From contig DAOWIC010000335.1 of NCBI GenBank assembly GCA_030641085.1, positions 1 through 9,775 of the forward strand: a stretch of DNA of 9,775 nt, written 5' to 3'. The translations under genes were made by a program, and so were the position numbers. Numbering within the stretch: position 1 is the stretch's first letter; each line of letters begins with the position of its first letter. The notes beneath the pieces were generated by a model that was not told the origin of the DNA, searched no databases, and worked only from the letters and a program-made list of their open reading frames with translations. Shown piece by piece: positions 1 to 7,031 of this stretch. The DNA comes from Calditrichota bacterium. GTDB lineage: Bacteria; Zixibacteria; MSB-5A5; GN15; FEB-12.

Positions 1-1050
1 ATGCAGCCGGATCCGAACTGGTGCGACGCTTCCTGCAAGCCTTACATCGAGTCCACGCCTCAGGTTGTCGGTAGCGGTATCTCCCGCGACGGTGGTCTGA
101 ACTATGACCCGATCTCGGCTCGCTTTGTTTGCAAGAGCTTCCTGGATTCCTGCATGAACTTCGACACCGATCCTGATCCTGAAGTCATTGCCTGGGATTG
201 GGAGTGGGGACCGCACACCCAGTATCTCGCTCCGTTCGACGACACTCTGACGATGGGTCTCTATGCGACCTCAACCGTCTTTGGTGTTGAAGGCGTCGAG
301 GAACTTGACAACGTTACGCTGGAGATCATCCACTTCAACGAGCGCAATAACCTCCCTGTTGATAACTGGTACTTCGGCGAATATTGGGATTGCGACCTCG
401 GTGCCGACGAGCCTGGTATCGACCGCGACGTCTCGGCAGTGTGGGCATTCCCCACACCGGCTGCGGACTGGGCTATGGGCTCGATCAAAATCCCGTTCGG
501 CTATGGTAACAACGACAATGGCGACTGGGATTTCAATTCGACGTTAAACGTCAAGGGTCTCGGTGGTACATGGGCCTTATTCGGTAGTACGAACTACTAC
601 GATTCGGCCTATATCTACCTCTCCGGCGGGGTTGGCGAACTGCCGCGGCAGGCGATGCACTCGTCTGACGAAGAGGTTCACTTCTCCTACGTTGGTCACA
701 ACTTTGAGCCGAGCGGCACCTACTCGTTCGCTATCGCTCACTTTGCGGCCTTCGATCTTGAAGACGCTCACACCAGTGACGGCTTCCAGGGTCTCTGCCA
801 CTTTGTCAACAAGTGGGCTGGCTTTGGACGTGGTGATGTCAATAACGACAACGTTATTAACATTCTCGACATCCTCTATCTGGCTCAGAGAGTCAACTTT
901 GGTGGTCCCGGCCCGGTGCCGTTCGAACACCTTGGTGACGTTGACGCTGATGGCGATGTCGACGGCATGGATGTTACGTACCTGCTTACCTGGTACACAT
1001 CCCCGTGGACTGCTCCTGGACCGCGTGGTGCCTGGGTCCTTGAGATGTAG
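1..1050 (+). CDS. Secreted dockerin-domain protein, 3' part (5' end outside window)
   Basis: The frame is open from base 1 to a TAG at 1048-1050 (349 codons). The ATG at base 1 is followed by no signal peptide or hydrophobic stretch, so the true start is probably upstream. Most of the protein is Trp/Tyr/Asp-rich and beta-like, and I do not recognise its family. The C-terminus carries two EF-hand-like calcium loops typical of dockerin type I domains. Loop 1 has D279, N281, D283, N287 and D290; loop 2 has D313, D315, D317, D321 and D324. The loops are separated by a Gly/Pro-rich linker, and a roughly 20-residue tail follows. Codons such as AAC, TTC, ATC and GGT dominate and ATA is absent, which together with the strong terminator downstream hints at high expression. 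It is likely an exported or surface protein that uses the dockerin for calcium-dependent docking or stabilisation. The dockerin call is firm; the overall function is unknown. Confidence 0.85.
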   Translation: MQPDPNWCDASCKPYIESTPQVVGSGISRDGGLNYDPISARFVCKSFLDSCMNFDTDPDPEVIAWDWEWGPHTQYLAPFDDTLTMGLYATSTVFGVEGVEELDNVTLEIIHFNERNNLPVDNWYFGEYWDCDLGADEPGIDRDVSAVWAFPTPAADWAMGSIKIPFGYGNNDNGDWDFNSTLNVKGLGGTWALFGSTNYYDSAYIYLSGGVGELPRQAMHSSDEEVHFSYVGHNFEPSGTYSFAIAHFAAFDLEDAHTSDGFQGLCHFVNKWAGFGRGDVNNDNVINILDILYLAQRVNFGGPGPVPFEHLGDVDADGDVDGMDVTYLLTWYTSPWTAPGPRGAWVLEM

Positions 1051-1080
1051 TAATTTGTCAGCTATCGGCTGATTAATATG

Positions 1081-1115
1081 GAAGCGAGGAGTTTTACTCC
1101 TCGCTTCTTTTTTTT
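1081..1115 (+). terminator. Strong intrinsic terminator
   Basis: A perfect 12-bp stem (1081-1092 paired with 1096-1107) with a TTT loop is followed directly by eight T residues (1108-1115). It lies about 30 bases after the stop of the upstream dockerin gene and ends its transcript before the protease gene. Confidence 0.95.
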
Positions 1116-1116
1116 G

Positions 1117-1146
1117 CTGACTTGCTCCGGGCACCGGGTGTATAAT
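1117..1146 (+). promoter_or_regulatory. Candidate promoter of the site-2 protease gene
   Basis: A perfect TATAAT (1141-1146) has a weak -35 match CTGACT (1117-1122) 18 bases upstream. The hexamer ends only 5 bases before the ATG at 1152, so transcription would begin at about the start codon. An in-frame TAA lies inside the hexamer (1143-1145), so the reading frame cannot extend further upstream. The -10 match is exact; the -35 is weak. Confidence 0.45.
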
Positions 1147-1151
1147 CCGGT

Positions 1152-2243
1152 ATGGATGGCAGGAGGCAGGACAGAAAAACGCAGATCGTAATCAGGCTGA
1201 TACAGGACCTCTTCGAGATCGGCACAATCACCAATCTCGGCTGTGAGCTCGTACTCACCCTGCACTATCGGTTTGAGCCGAGCTGGTCGCTTAAGTTGGT
1301 ATCGGAGCGCCTGGCTACCGCCGGCTATACTTTTACTGTCGACGAACGCGACGAGGATATCCTGCTCACTATCAACCCACGGCCACGATTGAAAATCCCC
1401 CTGCTCAATATTGTCATGTTTCTGCTCACCCTGGTTTCGGTCTACTTTGTTTCGATGTACGCCCGGTATGAACTCGGTGGCGCAGCAGAACCCCTGACCG
1501 ATACCCTGGCGGCCCTGAAACGGGGCGAGGGGATCATGTTCACTCTGGCCCTGATATCCATCCTGTTTGTGCACGAGATGGGACACTTTATCGCGAGCCG
1601 GCGGCGCGGTATCGCCACCTCCTGGCCCTATTTCATCCCGGCTCCGAATCTGATCGGCACTTTCGGGGCAATCATCAAATCCAAGTCGCCCTTCTGGAAT
1701 CGACGTGACCTGATCGAAGTGGGCGCGGCCGGACCGATCGCCGGCTGGATTGTCGCCGTCGGATGGCTCTGGTACGGTCTGACCCAAAGTGTTGTATTGT
1801 CGCCCGACGCACTCACGCCGGGAATGATTCCGTTTTCGCTTACCGGTGAATCGATTCTGATGAGACTGACTACTCTCAGCTTGATCGGTCCGGCCCCCAC
1901 GGGATACGTCTATATCCTCAGCGAGGCGGCCTTTGCCGGATGGGTGGGGCTTCTGGTTACGGCGATAAACCTGCTGCCCATCGGTCAGCTTGACGGCGGG
2001 CATATCCTTTACGGTCTGGGACGACGATTGCAACACCGGTTCGGCATCGCGGCCATAGCGATTCTGCTGGCACTGGGCTTCCTGTCGCCGATGTGGTGGA
2101 TCTTCGCTCTGTTTTTATTTATCTTCGGGATTAAGCATCCGCCGACCATGAATGATCAGATCCGACCGAGCCGGACGGCGACATGGATGGCGGTTGTCTC
2201 GATTATAATTATGATTGTGTCGTTTACGCCGAAACCGTTTTAG
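1152..2243 (+). CDS. Site-2 protease family membrane metallopeptidase (M50)
   Basis: This is a 363-residue polytopic membrane protein with the M50 signatures. The zinc-binding HEMGH is at residues 141-145, inside a hydrophobic helix. The second motif, N-x-x-P-x4-DGG, is at 273-283 and supplies the third zinc ligand (D281). GTFGA (169-173) and AAGPIAG (192-198) resemble the EGY-like subgroup of site-2 proteases. Such enzymes cut transmembrane helices within the membrane, often to release regulators; the substrate here cannot be told. Residues 1-75 form a soluble N-terminal part. Hydrophobic segments lie near 82-101, 130-147, 190-210, 255-280, 295-325 and 345-360. No PDZ domain is seen. The ATG at 1152 is the only plausible start: an in-frame TAA sits at 1143-1145 and no Shine-Dalgarno sequence precedes the ATG. 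The 3' end overlaps the convergent HD-GYP gene by 20 bases. Confidence 0.93.
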   Translation: MDGRRQDRKTQIVIRLIQDLFEIGTITNLGCELVLTLHYRFEPSWSLKLVSERLATAGYTFTVDERDEDILLTINPRPRLKIPLLNIVMFLLTLVSVYFVSMYARYELGGAAEPLTDTLAALKRGEGIMFTLALISILFVHEMGHFIASRRRGIATSWPYFIPAPNLIGTFGAIIKSKSPFWNRRDLIEVGAAGPIAGWIVAVGWLWYGLTQSVVLSPDALTPGMIPFSLTGESILMRLTTLSLIGPAPTGYVYILSEAAFAGWVGLLVTAINLLPIGQLDGGHILYGLGRRLQHRFGIAAIAILLALGFLSPMWWIFALFLFIFGIKHPPTMNDQIRPSRTATWMAVVSIIIMIVSFTPKPF

Positions 2244-3738
2244 CGTTCAGCAGGCCGTCAATCACCGACAGGTCCTCCTCCCGCCCGTACATCTCTTCCA
2301 GATCGATCTTCCCCTGACGCAGGATTTCGATGAAGGTATCGACGATCAGCGGGTCAAACTGGGCGCCGCGGTATTTGATCAGCTCCGAGACGGCCACACC
2401 CAAACCGGCGCCCCGTCGGTAAGGACGATCCGACAGGATGGCGTCGAACGTATCCGCCACCGCCAGCAGGCGGCCCTCGATCGGAATACCCTCACCGCTG
2501 ATCCCCTCCGGGTAACCGTCGCCGTTAAACCACTCGTGATGGGCAATGATATAAGGCACAGCCGGGCGAAAGAGATCGATGCCGGAGATTATCTTCAGGC
2601 CGACCTGGGGATGGCTGTTCATCATCCGGCGCTCATCTCCGGTAAGCGTTCCGGCCTTATTGAGAATGCGATCCGGCACACCGATTTTCCCTATGTCGTG
2701 AAGCGTGCATCCCATCATCAGATCACTGACCCGGGCATCATCCCACTCGAGCGCCTGGGCGATCTTGCGGGCCAGATGAGAGACGCGGTCGGTATGACCG
2801 GCAGTGTAGGGATCGCGCGCTTCAATCGCATTGGCCAGACCTTTAATCGCCTGCAGGTACGACAGCTCCAGGTCCTGGTAGAGACGATGATTGGTGATTG
2901 CCGAGGCGGCGGAGTTGCTGAGGATGGACAGGACGTTCAACTGGCCGGAGGTGATTTCGTCAAACGGGCTGATAATCAGTATATTGAACACGCCGTGCAG
3001 TTTGCGGCTGGCAAATATCGGTTGTGATAGGAATATCCGGGTGACAGTCTCACCATCATCGGTAATCTGGCTGCGCTGGATATTGGGGCGGTTACTCCTA
3101 GTATAAGAGAAGTTGAGCAACGTCGACTCATCGAGAACCTCCTCGACATACTCATCTGCGTCGGCCTCGTGGGCGGTGCGGATGACATCGCGGGTTCTGG
3201 GGTCGACTTCCAGCACCCCTACTGCCTGGGCAGCCATCTCTTTCTTGCACGATTTTACCGTCAGGTCGAGAAATTTGTCGATATTCACGCCCGCTACACT
3301 GGCGCTGGCCACCTTGAGAAACTCCACCTGGCCTTTGAGGTGCACGTTGTCCCGCAATACCGACTGATGCTCGAGGCCACGGCGAATGGTCGCCTTCAAC
3401 AGGTCCAGCTTGAACGGCTTGACGAGGAAGTCATAGGCGCCCTTTTTCAACACCGATATTGCCGTCTGCACCGTCGGGTGCGCTGTCATTAGGATGACCA
3501 CCGCGTCGCGGTGACAGGCCATGGTCCGTTCGATGACATCGACCCCGGAATGATCGCCCATAACGAGGTCGGTCAGCACCAGGTCGACGGAGTTCTTTTC
3601 GATGTGTTCCTGAGCCGCTATTGGGTCGGTAAAGTGGTTGATATTGTAATTATCAGACGCCAGCGCCTCAACAATAATGCTGCAGATGTATTTCTCGTCA
3701 TCGACGACTACAATATTAGCGTTGGAATTCACGACCAT
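2224..3738 (-). CDS. Response regulator with REC, GAF-like and HD-GYP domains (predicted c-di-GMP phosphodiesterase)
   Basis: The protein has 504 residues. The receiver domain (about 8-122) has the acidic pair D13/D14, phosphoacceptor D57, T85 and K107, so it looks phosphorylatable. A GAF-like domain (about 150-290) follows and may bind a small ligand or dimerise. The HD-GYP domain (about 295-490) keeps the HD dyad at 347-348 (HDIGK), H376, HHE at 400-402 and GDGYP at 406-410. It is therefore predicted to hydrolyse cyclic-di-GMP in the cytosol. The ATG at 3738 has AAGGGA (3744-3749) 5 bases upstream. The gene follows lipA on the same strand after a 109-base gap, so it may be co-transcribed or have its own promoter. 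No histidine kinase is adjacent, so its partner is unknown. All key residues are present, and the phosphodiesterase role is inferred from the family. Confidence 0.95.
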   Translation of the reverse strand: MVVNSNANIVVVDDEKYICSIIVEALASDNYNINHFTDPIAAQEHIEKNSVDLVLTDLVMGDHSGVDVIERTMACHRDAVVILMTAHPTVQTAISVLKKGAYDFLVKPFKLDLLKATIRRGLEHQSVLRDNVHLKGQVEFLKVASASVAGVNIDKFLDLTVKSCKKEMAAQAVGVLEVDPRTRDVIRTAHEADADEYVEEVLDESTLLNFSYTRSNRPNIQRSQITDDGETVTRIFLSQPIFASRKLHGVFNILIISPFDEITSGQLNVLSILSNSAASAITNHRLYQDLELSYLQAIKGLANAIEARDPYTAGHTDRVSHLARKIAQALEWDDARVSDLMMGCTLHDIGKIGVPDRILNKAGTLTGDERRMMNSHPQVGLKIISGIDLFRPAVPYIIAHHEWFNGDGYPEGISGEGIPIEGRLLAVADTFDAILSDRPYRRGAGLGVAVSELIKYRGAQFDPLIVDTFIEILRQGKIDLEEMYGREEDLSVIDGLLNAKTVSA

Positions 3739-3757
3739 AGCTGTCCCTTCTCTCTTA

Positions 3758-3775
3758 CCGATACCCGTTTATCGG
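3758..3775 (-). other. Small inverted repeat in the HD-GYP leader
   Basis: CCGATA and TATCGG (3758-3763 and 3770-3775) form a perfect 6-bp dyad around a 6-base centre, 20 bases before the HD-GYP start. It could be a leader hairpin or an operator half-site pair. No T-run follows on the minus strand, so it is not a terminator. A TATACA (-10-like, 3812-3817, minus strand) lies upstream, but its -35 is poor. Confidence 0.35.
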
Positions 3776-3847
3776 AAGATTCAACAGACAGCCTACTATC
3801 CGGACTGGTTTTGTATAATTATTGAGCTTGAGGATAAAGGAAACTAT

Positions 3848-4708
3848 TCAGTCGGATTCAAGCGAATAAACATCCGCCTTGTAAGATGATCTCACCAGCG
3901 GCGCCGATACCACCTTCGGTATGCCCGCTCTTTGTGCCATCTCTTTTAGCTCAGCGAATTCATCCGGATGAACGTAGCGCGCCACCGGCCAATGCTCTCT
4001 TGACGGCGCCAGATACTGACCGATGGTTAATATCGAAACACGGTTATAGGCAATATCCCTCAACAGCGCATTCAATTGCTCTCTTGTCTCCCCCAAGCCG
4101 ACCATCAGACCGGTCTTGGTGACTATGTCACTGTTATCATGGACATACCTCAACAGTCGCAACGACGCCTCGTAGTCGGCGCCCGGTCGAACCGAATGAT
4201 ACAAATCCGGTACGGTCTCGACATTATGATTGAAGACATCGGGTTGACTGTTGATGACAATATTCGCCGCCCCCGGCTTGCCGATAAAATCAGGCGTCAG
4301 TACCTCTACCGCCACCTTGTCGATGGCCTCCTTGATGGCGCGCACCGTTCGTGCAAACTGCTCCGCGCCACCGTCAGGAAGATCGTCGCGAGTAACCGAA
4401 GTCACTACAACATGCTTCAGTTCCAACTTCCGGGAGACCTCCGCCACCCGTCGCGGTTCATCGACATCGACCACATGCGGAGTGCCGGACGATATGTCGC
4501 AGAAGCGGCAATTGCGGGTGCATACCGGTCCCAGAATAAGAAAGGTTGCGATCCCGCGGTTGAAACACTCCCCCCGATTGGGACAGTTGGCCGCCTGACA
4601 GACCGTATTCAGGCCGTGCTCTTTCAGCAACCGGTTGACATGGTCGAAGCCTTCCCCGCTGAACGACTTCACTCGCAACCACTCCGGCTTTCGTGTCGGC
4701 TTAACCAT
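3848..4708 (-). CDS. lipA: Lipoyl synthase LipA
   Basis: This radical-SAM enzyme inserts two sulfurs into protein-bound octanoyl groups to make the lipoyl cofactor of 2-oxoacid dehydrogenases and the glycine cleavage system. From the chosen start it has 286 residues, normal for the family. The auxiliary iron-sulfur cluster ligands are C37, C42 and C48. The radical-SAM motif C-x3-C-x2-C is at C63, C67 and C70. The family's C-terminal RSSY motif is at 273-276, where its Ser ligates the auxiliary cluster. The N-terminal RKPEWLRVK (6-14) is typical. The frame stays open up to 4849, but the ATG at 4708 is preferred. It has AGGGA 6 bases upstream, matches the family N-terminus, and lies downstream of the candidate promoter at 4786-4813, whereas the upstream candidate at 4783 would fall at or before the transcript start. 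No lipB is adjacent in the window. Confidence 0.97.
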   Translation of the reverse strand: MVKPTRKPEWLRVKSFSGEGFDHVNRLLKEHGLNTVCQAANCPNRGECFNRGIATFLILGPVCTRNCRFCDISSGTPHVVDVDEPRRVAEVSRKLELKHVVVTSVTRDDLPDGGAEQFARTVRAIKEAIDKVAVEVLTPDFIGKPGAANIVINSQPDVFNHNVETVPDLYHSVRPGADYEASLRLLRYVHDNSDIVTKTGLMVGLGETREQLNALLRDIAYNRVSILTIGQYLAPSREHWPVARYVHPDEFAELKEMAQRAGIPKVVSAPLVRSSYKADVYSLESD

Positions 4709-4714
4709 CCTGTA

Positions 4715-4720
4715 TCCCTG
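4715..4720 (-). promoter_or_regulatory. Ribosome binding site that decides the lipA start
   Basis: The minus strand reads CAGGGA, with a 6-base gap before the ATG at 4708. The upstream in-frame ATG at 4783 has no such sequence, so this site favours the 286-residue form of LipA. Confidence 0.7.
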
Positions 4721-4785
4721 TTCAGTTTTTGCACATGCGGCGCGGCGATCCCAACCACATTGCCGTTCTGCCGCCTCGCCCATCA

Positions 4786-4813
4786 AGTATAGCGAAAATC
4801 GCTCGATAATCAA
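4786..4813 (-). promoter_or_regulatory. Candidate lipA promoter
   Basis: On the minus strand, TTGATT (4808-4813) and TATACT (4786-4791) are separated by 16 bases, matching 4/6 and 5/6 of the sigma-70 consensus. Transcription would start near 4779 and give a leader of about 70 bases before the lipA ATG at 4708. The spacer contains the palindrome AGCGA-AAA-TCGCT (4791-4803), whose outer edge touches the -10 element. Confidence 0.5.
4805..4810 (+). promoter_or_regulatory. Candidate -10 of the dockerin gene, divergent from lipA
   Basis: GATAAT (5/6 of the consensus) lies about 39 bases before the ATG at 4849. No convincing -35 is found at 16-18 bases upstream. It overlaps the -35 element of the lipA promoter on the other strand, so the two promoters could compete or share a regulator. 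Confidence 0.3.
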
Positions 4814-4838
4814 GAAAAAGAGAAAAGAGTAACCAAGT

Positions 4839-4843
4839 GGGAG
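4839..4843 (+). promoter_or_regulatory. Ribosome binding site that decides the dockerin gene start
   Basis: GGGAG lies 5 bases before the ATG at 4849. It favours that ATG over the in-frame GTG at 4837, whose codon ends at the first base of this site. Confidence 0.7.
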
Positions 4844-4848
4844 AACCA

Positions 4849-6945
4849 ATGAGACGACCGCCGACTGTCATCTCGTTGCTCATCATATTGCTTTCGACAA
4901 CCCTGCTTTATGGTGCCGATAAGCTGCAGCCGACCGCGCGAAAAATCGACAACCCGGTGACAACCGATCTGAGGGTCCGCCCTAATCTGCTTACCGCCGA
5001 CACCTGCAGCGTTCGCCACGACAACGGGATGGTATGGCAGATTGATGACTGGGTGCTCGGCAATGAACTCTATAAGAACTACCTCGATCCCTCGCTGACC
5101 TGCCCGAACGCATACCCGTTTATGGTAACCGAAATCCGCATGCCGATGGTCTTCGCGGCGGCGACCGTCATCTATGTATCGGTCGATGTTGAGGCGGTTG
5201 ACCCGACAACGCCCGACTGCCCCTTCCCCGACACCATTATCGCGATATCCTCCGAATATGAGGTCACCGTTCCCGGGGCCGGGCTCTATGATATCGTGGT
5301 TCCGCTGGATGTTCCCGTCACTGTTGAAGGTCCGTTTTTCGCGGGGTTTTTCCTTGCCGGCGCCATACCGGAAACGGTTGGCGCTGCCGTGATCACCGAC
5401 AGCGACAGCACCGTTCTCTGCCGGTCGTACAATATCTGGGATGAATCCATCGGCTATATCGATTTGCTGAACAACACCATCTGGAATTTCCCCGGCCGCC
5501 TGGTCCTGTATGCCTCCGGCATTCCCGGCGGCTCCGCCACGACTCCGGAAGGTAGAATCCTTACCCCGGCGATGGATGAAATGCTGTTTGGATGGACGAC
5601 AATCTGGGCGCATGAACCGAGTGGCTCCGGACTGGTCGAATATATGTCGTTTGAATATGCGCCTGAGGGCGGGCAGTACATAGAGATCGGTCGTGATTAC
5701 GACGGTTCCACACCGTTGCGTGACGGTATTGGTGATGCCGGCACCGGCGACGGTTTCCTATTGGGATGGAATTTCGCCAACCTCTCCGAAGGACCCTATA
5801 CTCTGCGAACCACAGCCTGGAGCGCCCAGGGATTAGTCGCCGCCGACTCGATCACGATTCAACTGGAACCGACTCCGCCAGTGCCGCGGATTCTGGCCCC
5901 GGTGGACGGCACCGCGATCTGCGCCGACATAACCGTGCTGATGTTTGTCCCGGATGAAAATCTCAACCGGGTTGACCTCTATCTGCATGAAACGGAGCCT
6001 GGCTATTCCTGCGGACTTGAGACCCTCGCGATGTCGCAGTTCGGTGTCGCTGGCGAGAACAGCGAATACTACAGTGCTCCGATTGCGGCTGCATTGGCAT
6101 TGAAACTCTGGGCTGGTCGGGGCTATACGGACCTGATGACCGACAGTCTTGCGTTGCTTACCACCAGCGAACTGGTCCAGCGGCTGGCAGACCGCTTTCA
6201 GGTAATAGCCAACAATGGTGCTGTCGACGAGTTGGTTTTCTCCGGCCTGATCGACTACTGCGTCGAGCACGGCGATCCGCTCAAGATTGGCTTCGTGCGC
6301 GACCCGGATTATTTCGCAATTCGACGCCTGGTGGAGGATGAGCAACAGACCGCCATGCTCGCGCTGGGCGGAACACCCGGCGTGTGGCTGGCCGTGGACG
6401 GTTTTAATGAAATCGAAAGCAGTTACGTCGTGCGCGTGATGAATCCGTACACCGGCGCGATGGACGACTGCACGATCAATACATCACAAGGCGTTACCTC
6501 CATTGAGGTCAACGGTTCCCGGCAACGGGTTGACATGATGATCTCCATGGCCGGACGTAACTGGACCGTCGCCCGTGACTGGCTGGGGCAAGATGACAAC
6601 GGCTCCGACGGCTGGTCATGGTTCTGGTCACTCGAGAGCATGACTCAGGACTATTCATACTTCCTGCGCGCCGTCGGGACCGATGCCGGCGGCCTGAGCG
6701 GAGAGTACGCTGTAAATCTGACCTTTGATTGTTCCGGCTATTATATCGAGGGAGACTACGATAACAACGGCTCGACCAATGTCGCCGATCTGAGTATCCT
6801 GATCGCCTTCCTGACGGCCAACGGTCCGCAACCGTTCGGCGGCGGGTGGCGTGCTGACGCCAACGGCGACCATCATATAAACCTGGCCGATGTCGTTTAT
6901 TATATGAATTATCTGTTCGGTTCGGCCCCGATGCCCTGCTATTAA
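4849..6945 (+). CDS. Secreted multidomain protein with degenerate C39-like peptidase domain and C-terminal dockerin
   Basis: The protein has 698 residues. A signal peptide (about 1-23) has a basic start, a hydrophobic core and a cleavage-like LLYGA. Residues 30-225 are a Cys-containing beta-rich domain, and about 230-385 looks Ig-like. Residues about 395-545 have the layout of a C39/papain-like peptidase. The usual CGPxAAA stretch reads SAPIAAA (409-415), the usual GHW reads GVW (511-513) ahead of a GF at 518-519, and an NP pair (532-533) follows on a beta-strand. The catalytic Cys and His thus appear to be replaced by S409 and V512, so the domain is probably inactive. A second Ig-like stretch (about 550-625) follows. 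A dockerin pair closes the protein (loop 1: D636, D638, N640, N644, D647; loop 2: D670, N672, D674, N678, D681). It is likely extracellular or surface-bound. The signal peptide and dockerin are firm; the C39 relation is inferred from motif spacing. Confidence 0.85.
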   Translation: MRRPPTVISLLIILLSTTLLYGADKLQPTARKIDNPVTTDLRVRPNLLTADTCSVRHDNGMVWQIDDWVLGNELYKNYLDPSLTCPNAYPFMVTEIRMPMVFAAATVIYVSVDVEAVDPTTPDCPFPDTIIAISSEYEVTVPGAGLYDIVVPLDVPVTVEGPFFAGFFLAGAIPETVGAAVITDSDSTVLCRSYNIWDESIGYIDLLNNTIWNFPGRLVLYASGIPGGSATTPEGRILTPAMDEMLFGWTTIWAHEPSGSGLVEYMSFEYAPEGGQYIEIGRDYDGSTPLRDGIGDAGTGDGFLLGWNFANLSEGPYTLRTTAWSAQGLVAADSITIQLEPTPPVPRILAPVDGTAICADITVLMFVPDENLNRVDLYLHETEPGYSCGLETLAMSQFGVAGENSEYYSAPIAAALALKLWAGRGYTDLMTDSLALLTTSELVQRLADRFQVIANNGAVDELVFSGLIDYCVEHGDPLKIGFVRDPDYFAIRRLVEDEQQTAMLALGGTPGVWLAVDGFNEIESSYVVRVMNPYTGAMDDCTINTSQGVTSIEVNGSRQRVDMMISMAGRNWTVARDWLGQDDNGSDGWSWFWSLESMTQDYSYFLRAVGTDAGGLSGEYAVNLTFDCSGYYIEGDYDNNGSTNVADLSILIAFLTANGPQPFGGGWRADANGDHHINLADVVYYMNYLFGSAPMPCY

Positions 6946-6974
6946 AACGATTTGTCAAAGGATCGCCTTGCCGC

Positions 6975-7004
6975 AAGAAAGCCGCCTATTCAGGCGGCTT
7001 TCTT
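6975..7004. terminator. Bidirectional intrinsic terminator between convergent genes
   Basis: A perfect 13-bp stem (6975-6987 paired with 6992-7004) has a 4-base loop. The arms begin AAGAAAG and end CTTTCTT, so the T-rich side of the hairpin faces outward on both strands. It lies 30 bases after the dockerin gene stop and 28 bases after the stop of the minus-strand holin-like gene, and should end both transcripts. Confidence 0.85.
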
Positions 7005-7031
7005 TGTGGGGAGATGATGCGGGAATGTGGG

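Noticed and set aside
1062..2036. Long open frame on the minus strand (324 codons)
   Set aside because: It runs antisense through the M50 protease, whose catalytic motifs are clear. Its translation is Gln/Arg/Gly-rich with no recognisable domain.
2215..3027. Plus-strand open frame of 270 codons
   Set aside because: It lies opposite the HD-GYP domain, which has all its active-site motifs; the frame is a compositional shadow.
4709..4849. N-terminal extension of lipA to 4849 or 4783
   Set aside because: The extra residues do not resemble the LipA family, no ribosome binding site precedes those starts, and the candidate promoter lies inside or downstream of them.
4810..5613. Minus-strand open frame of 267 codons
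   Set aside because: It is antisense to the dockerin protein with signal peptide and would overlap the lipA promoter region. No domain is visible.
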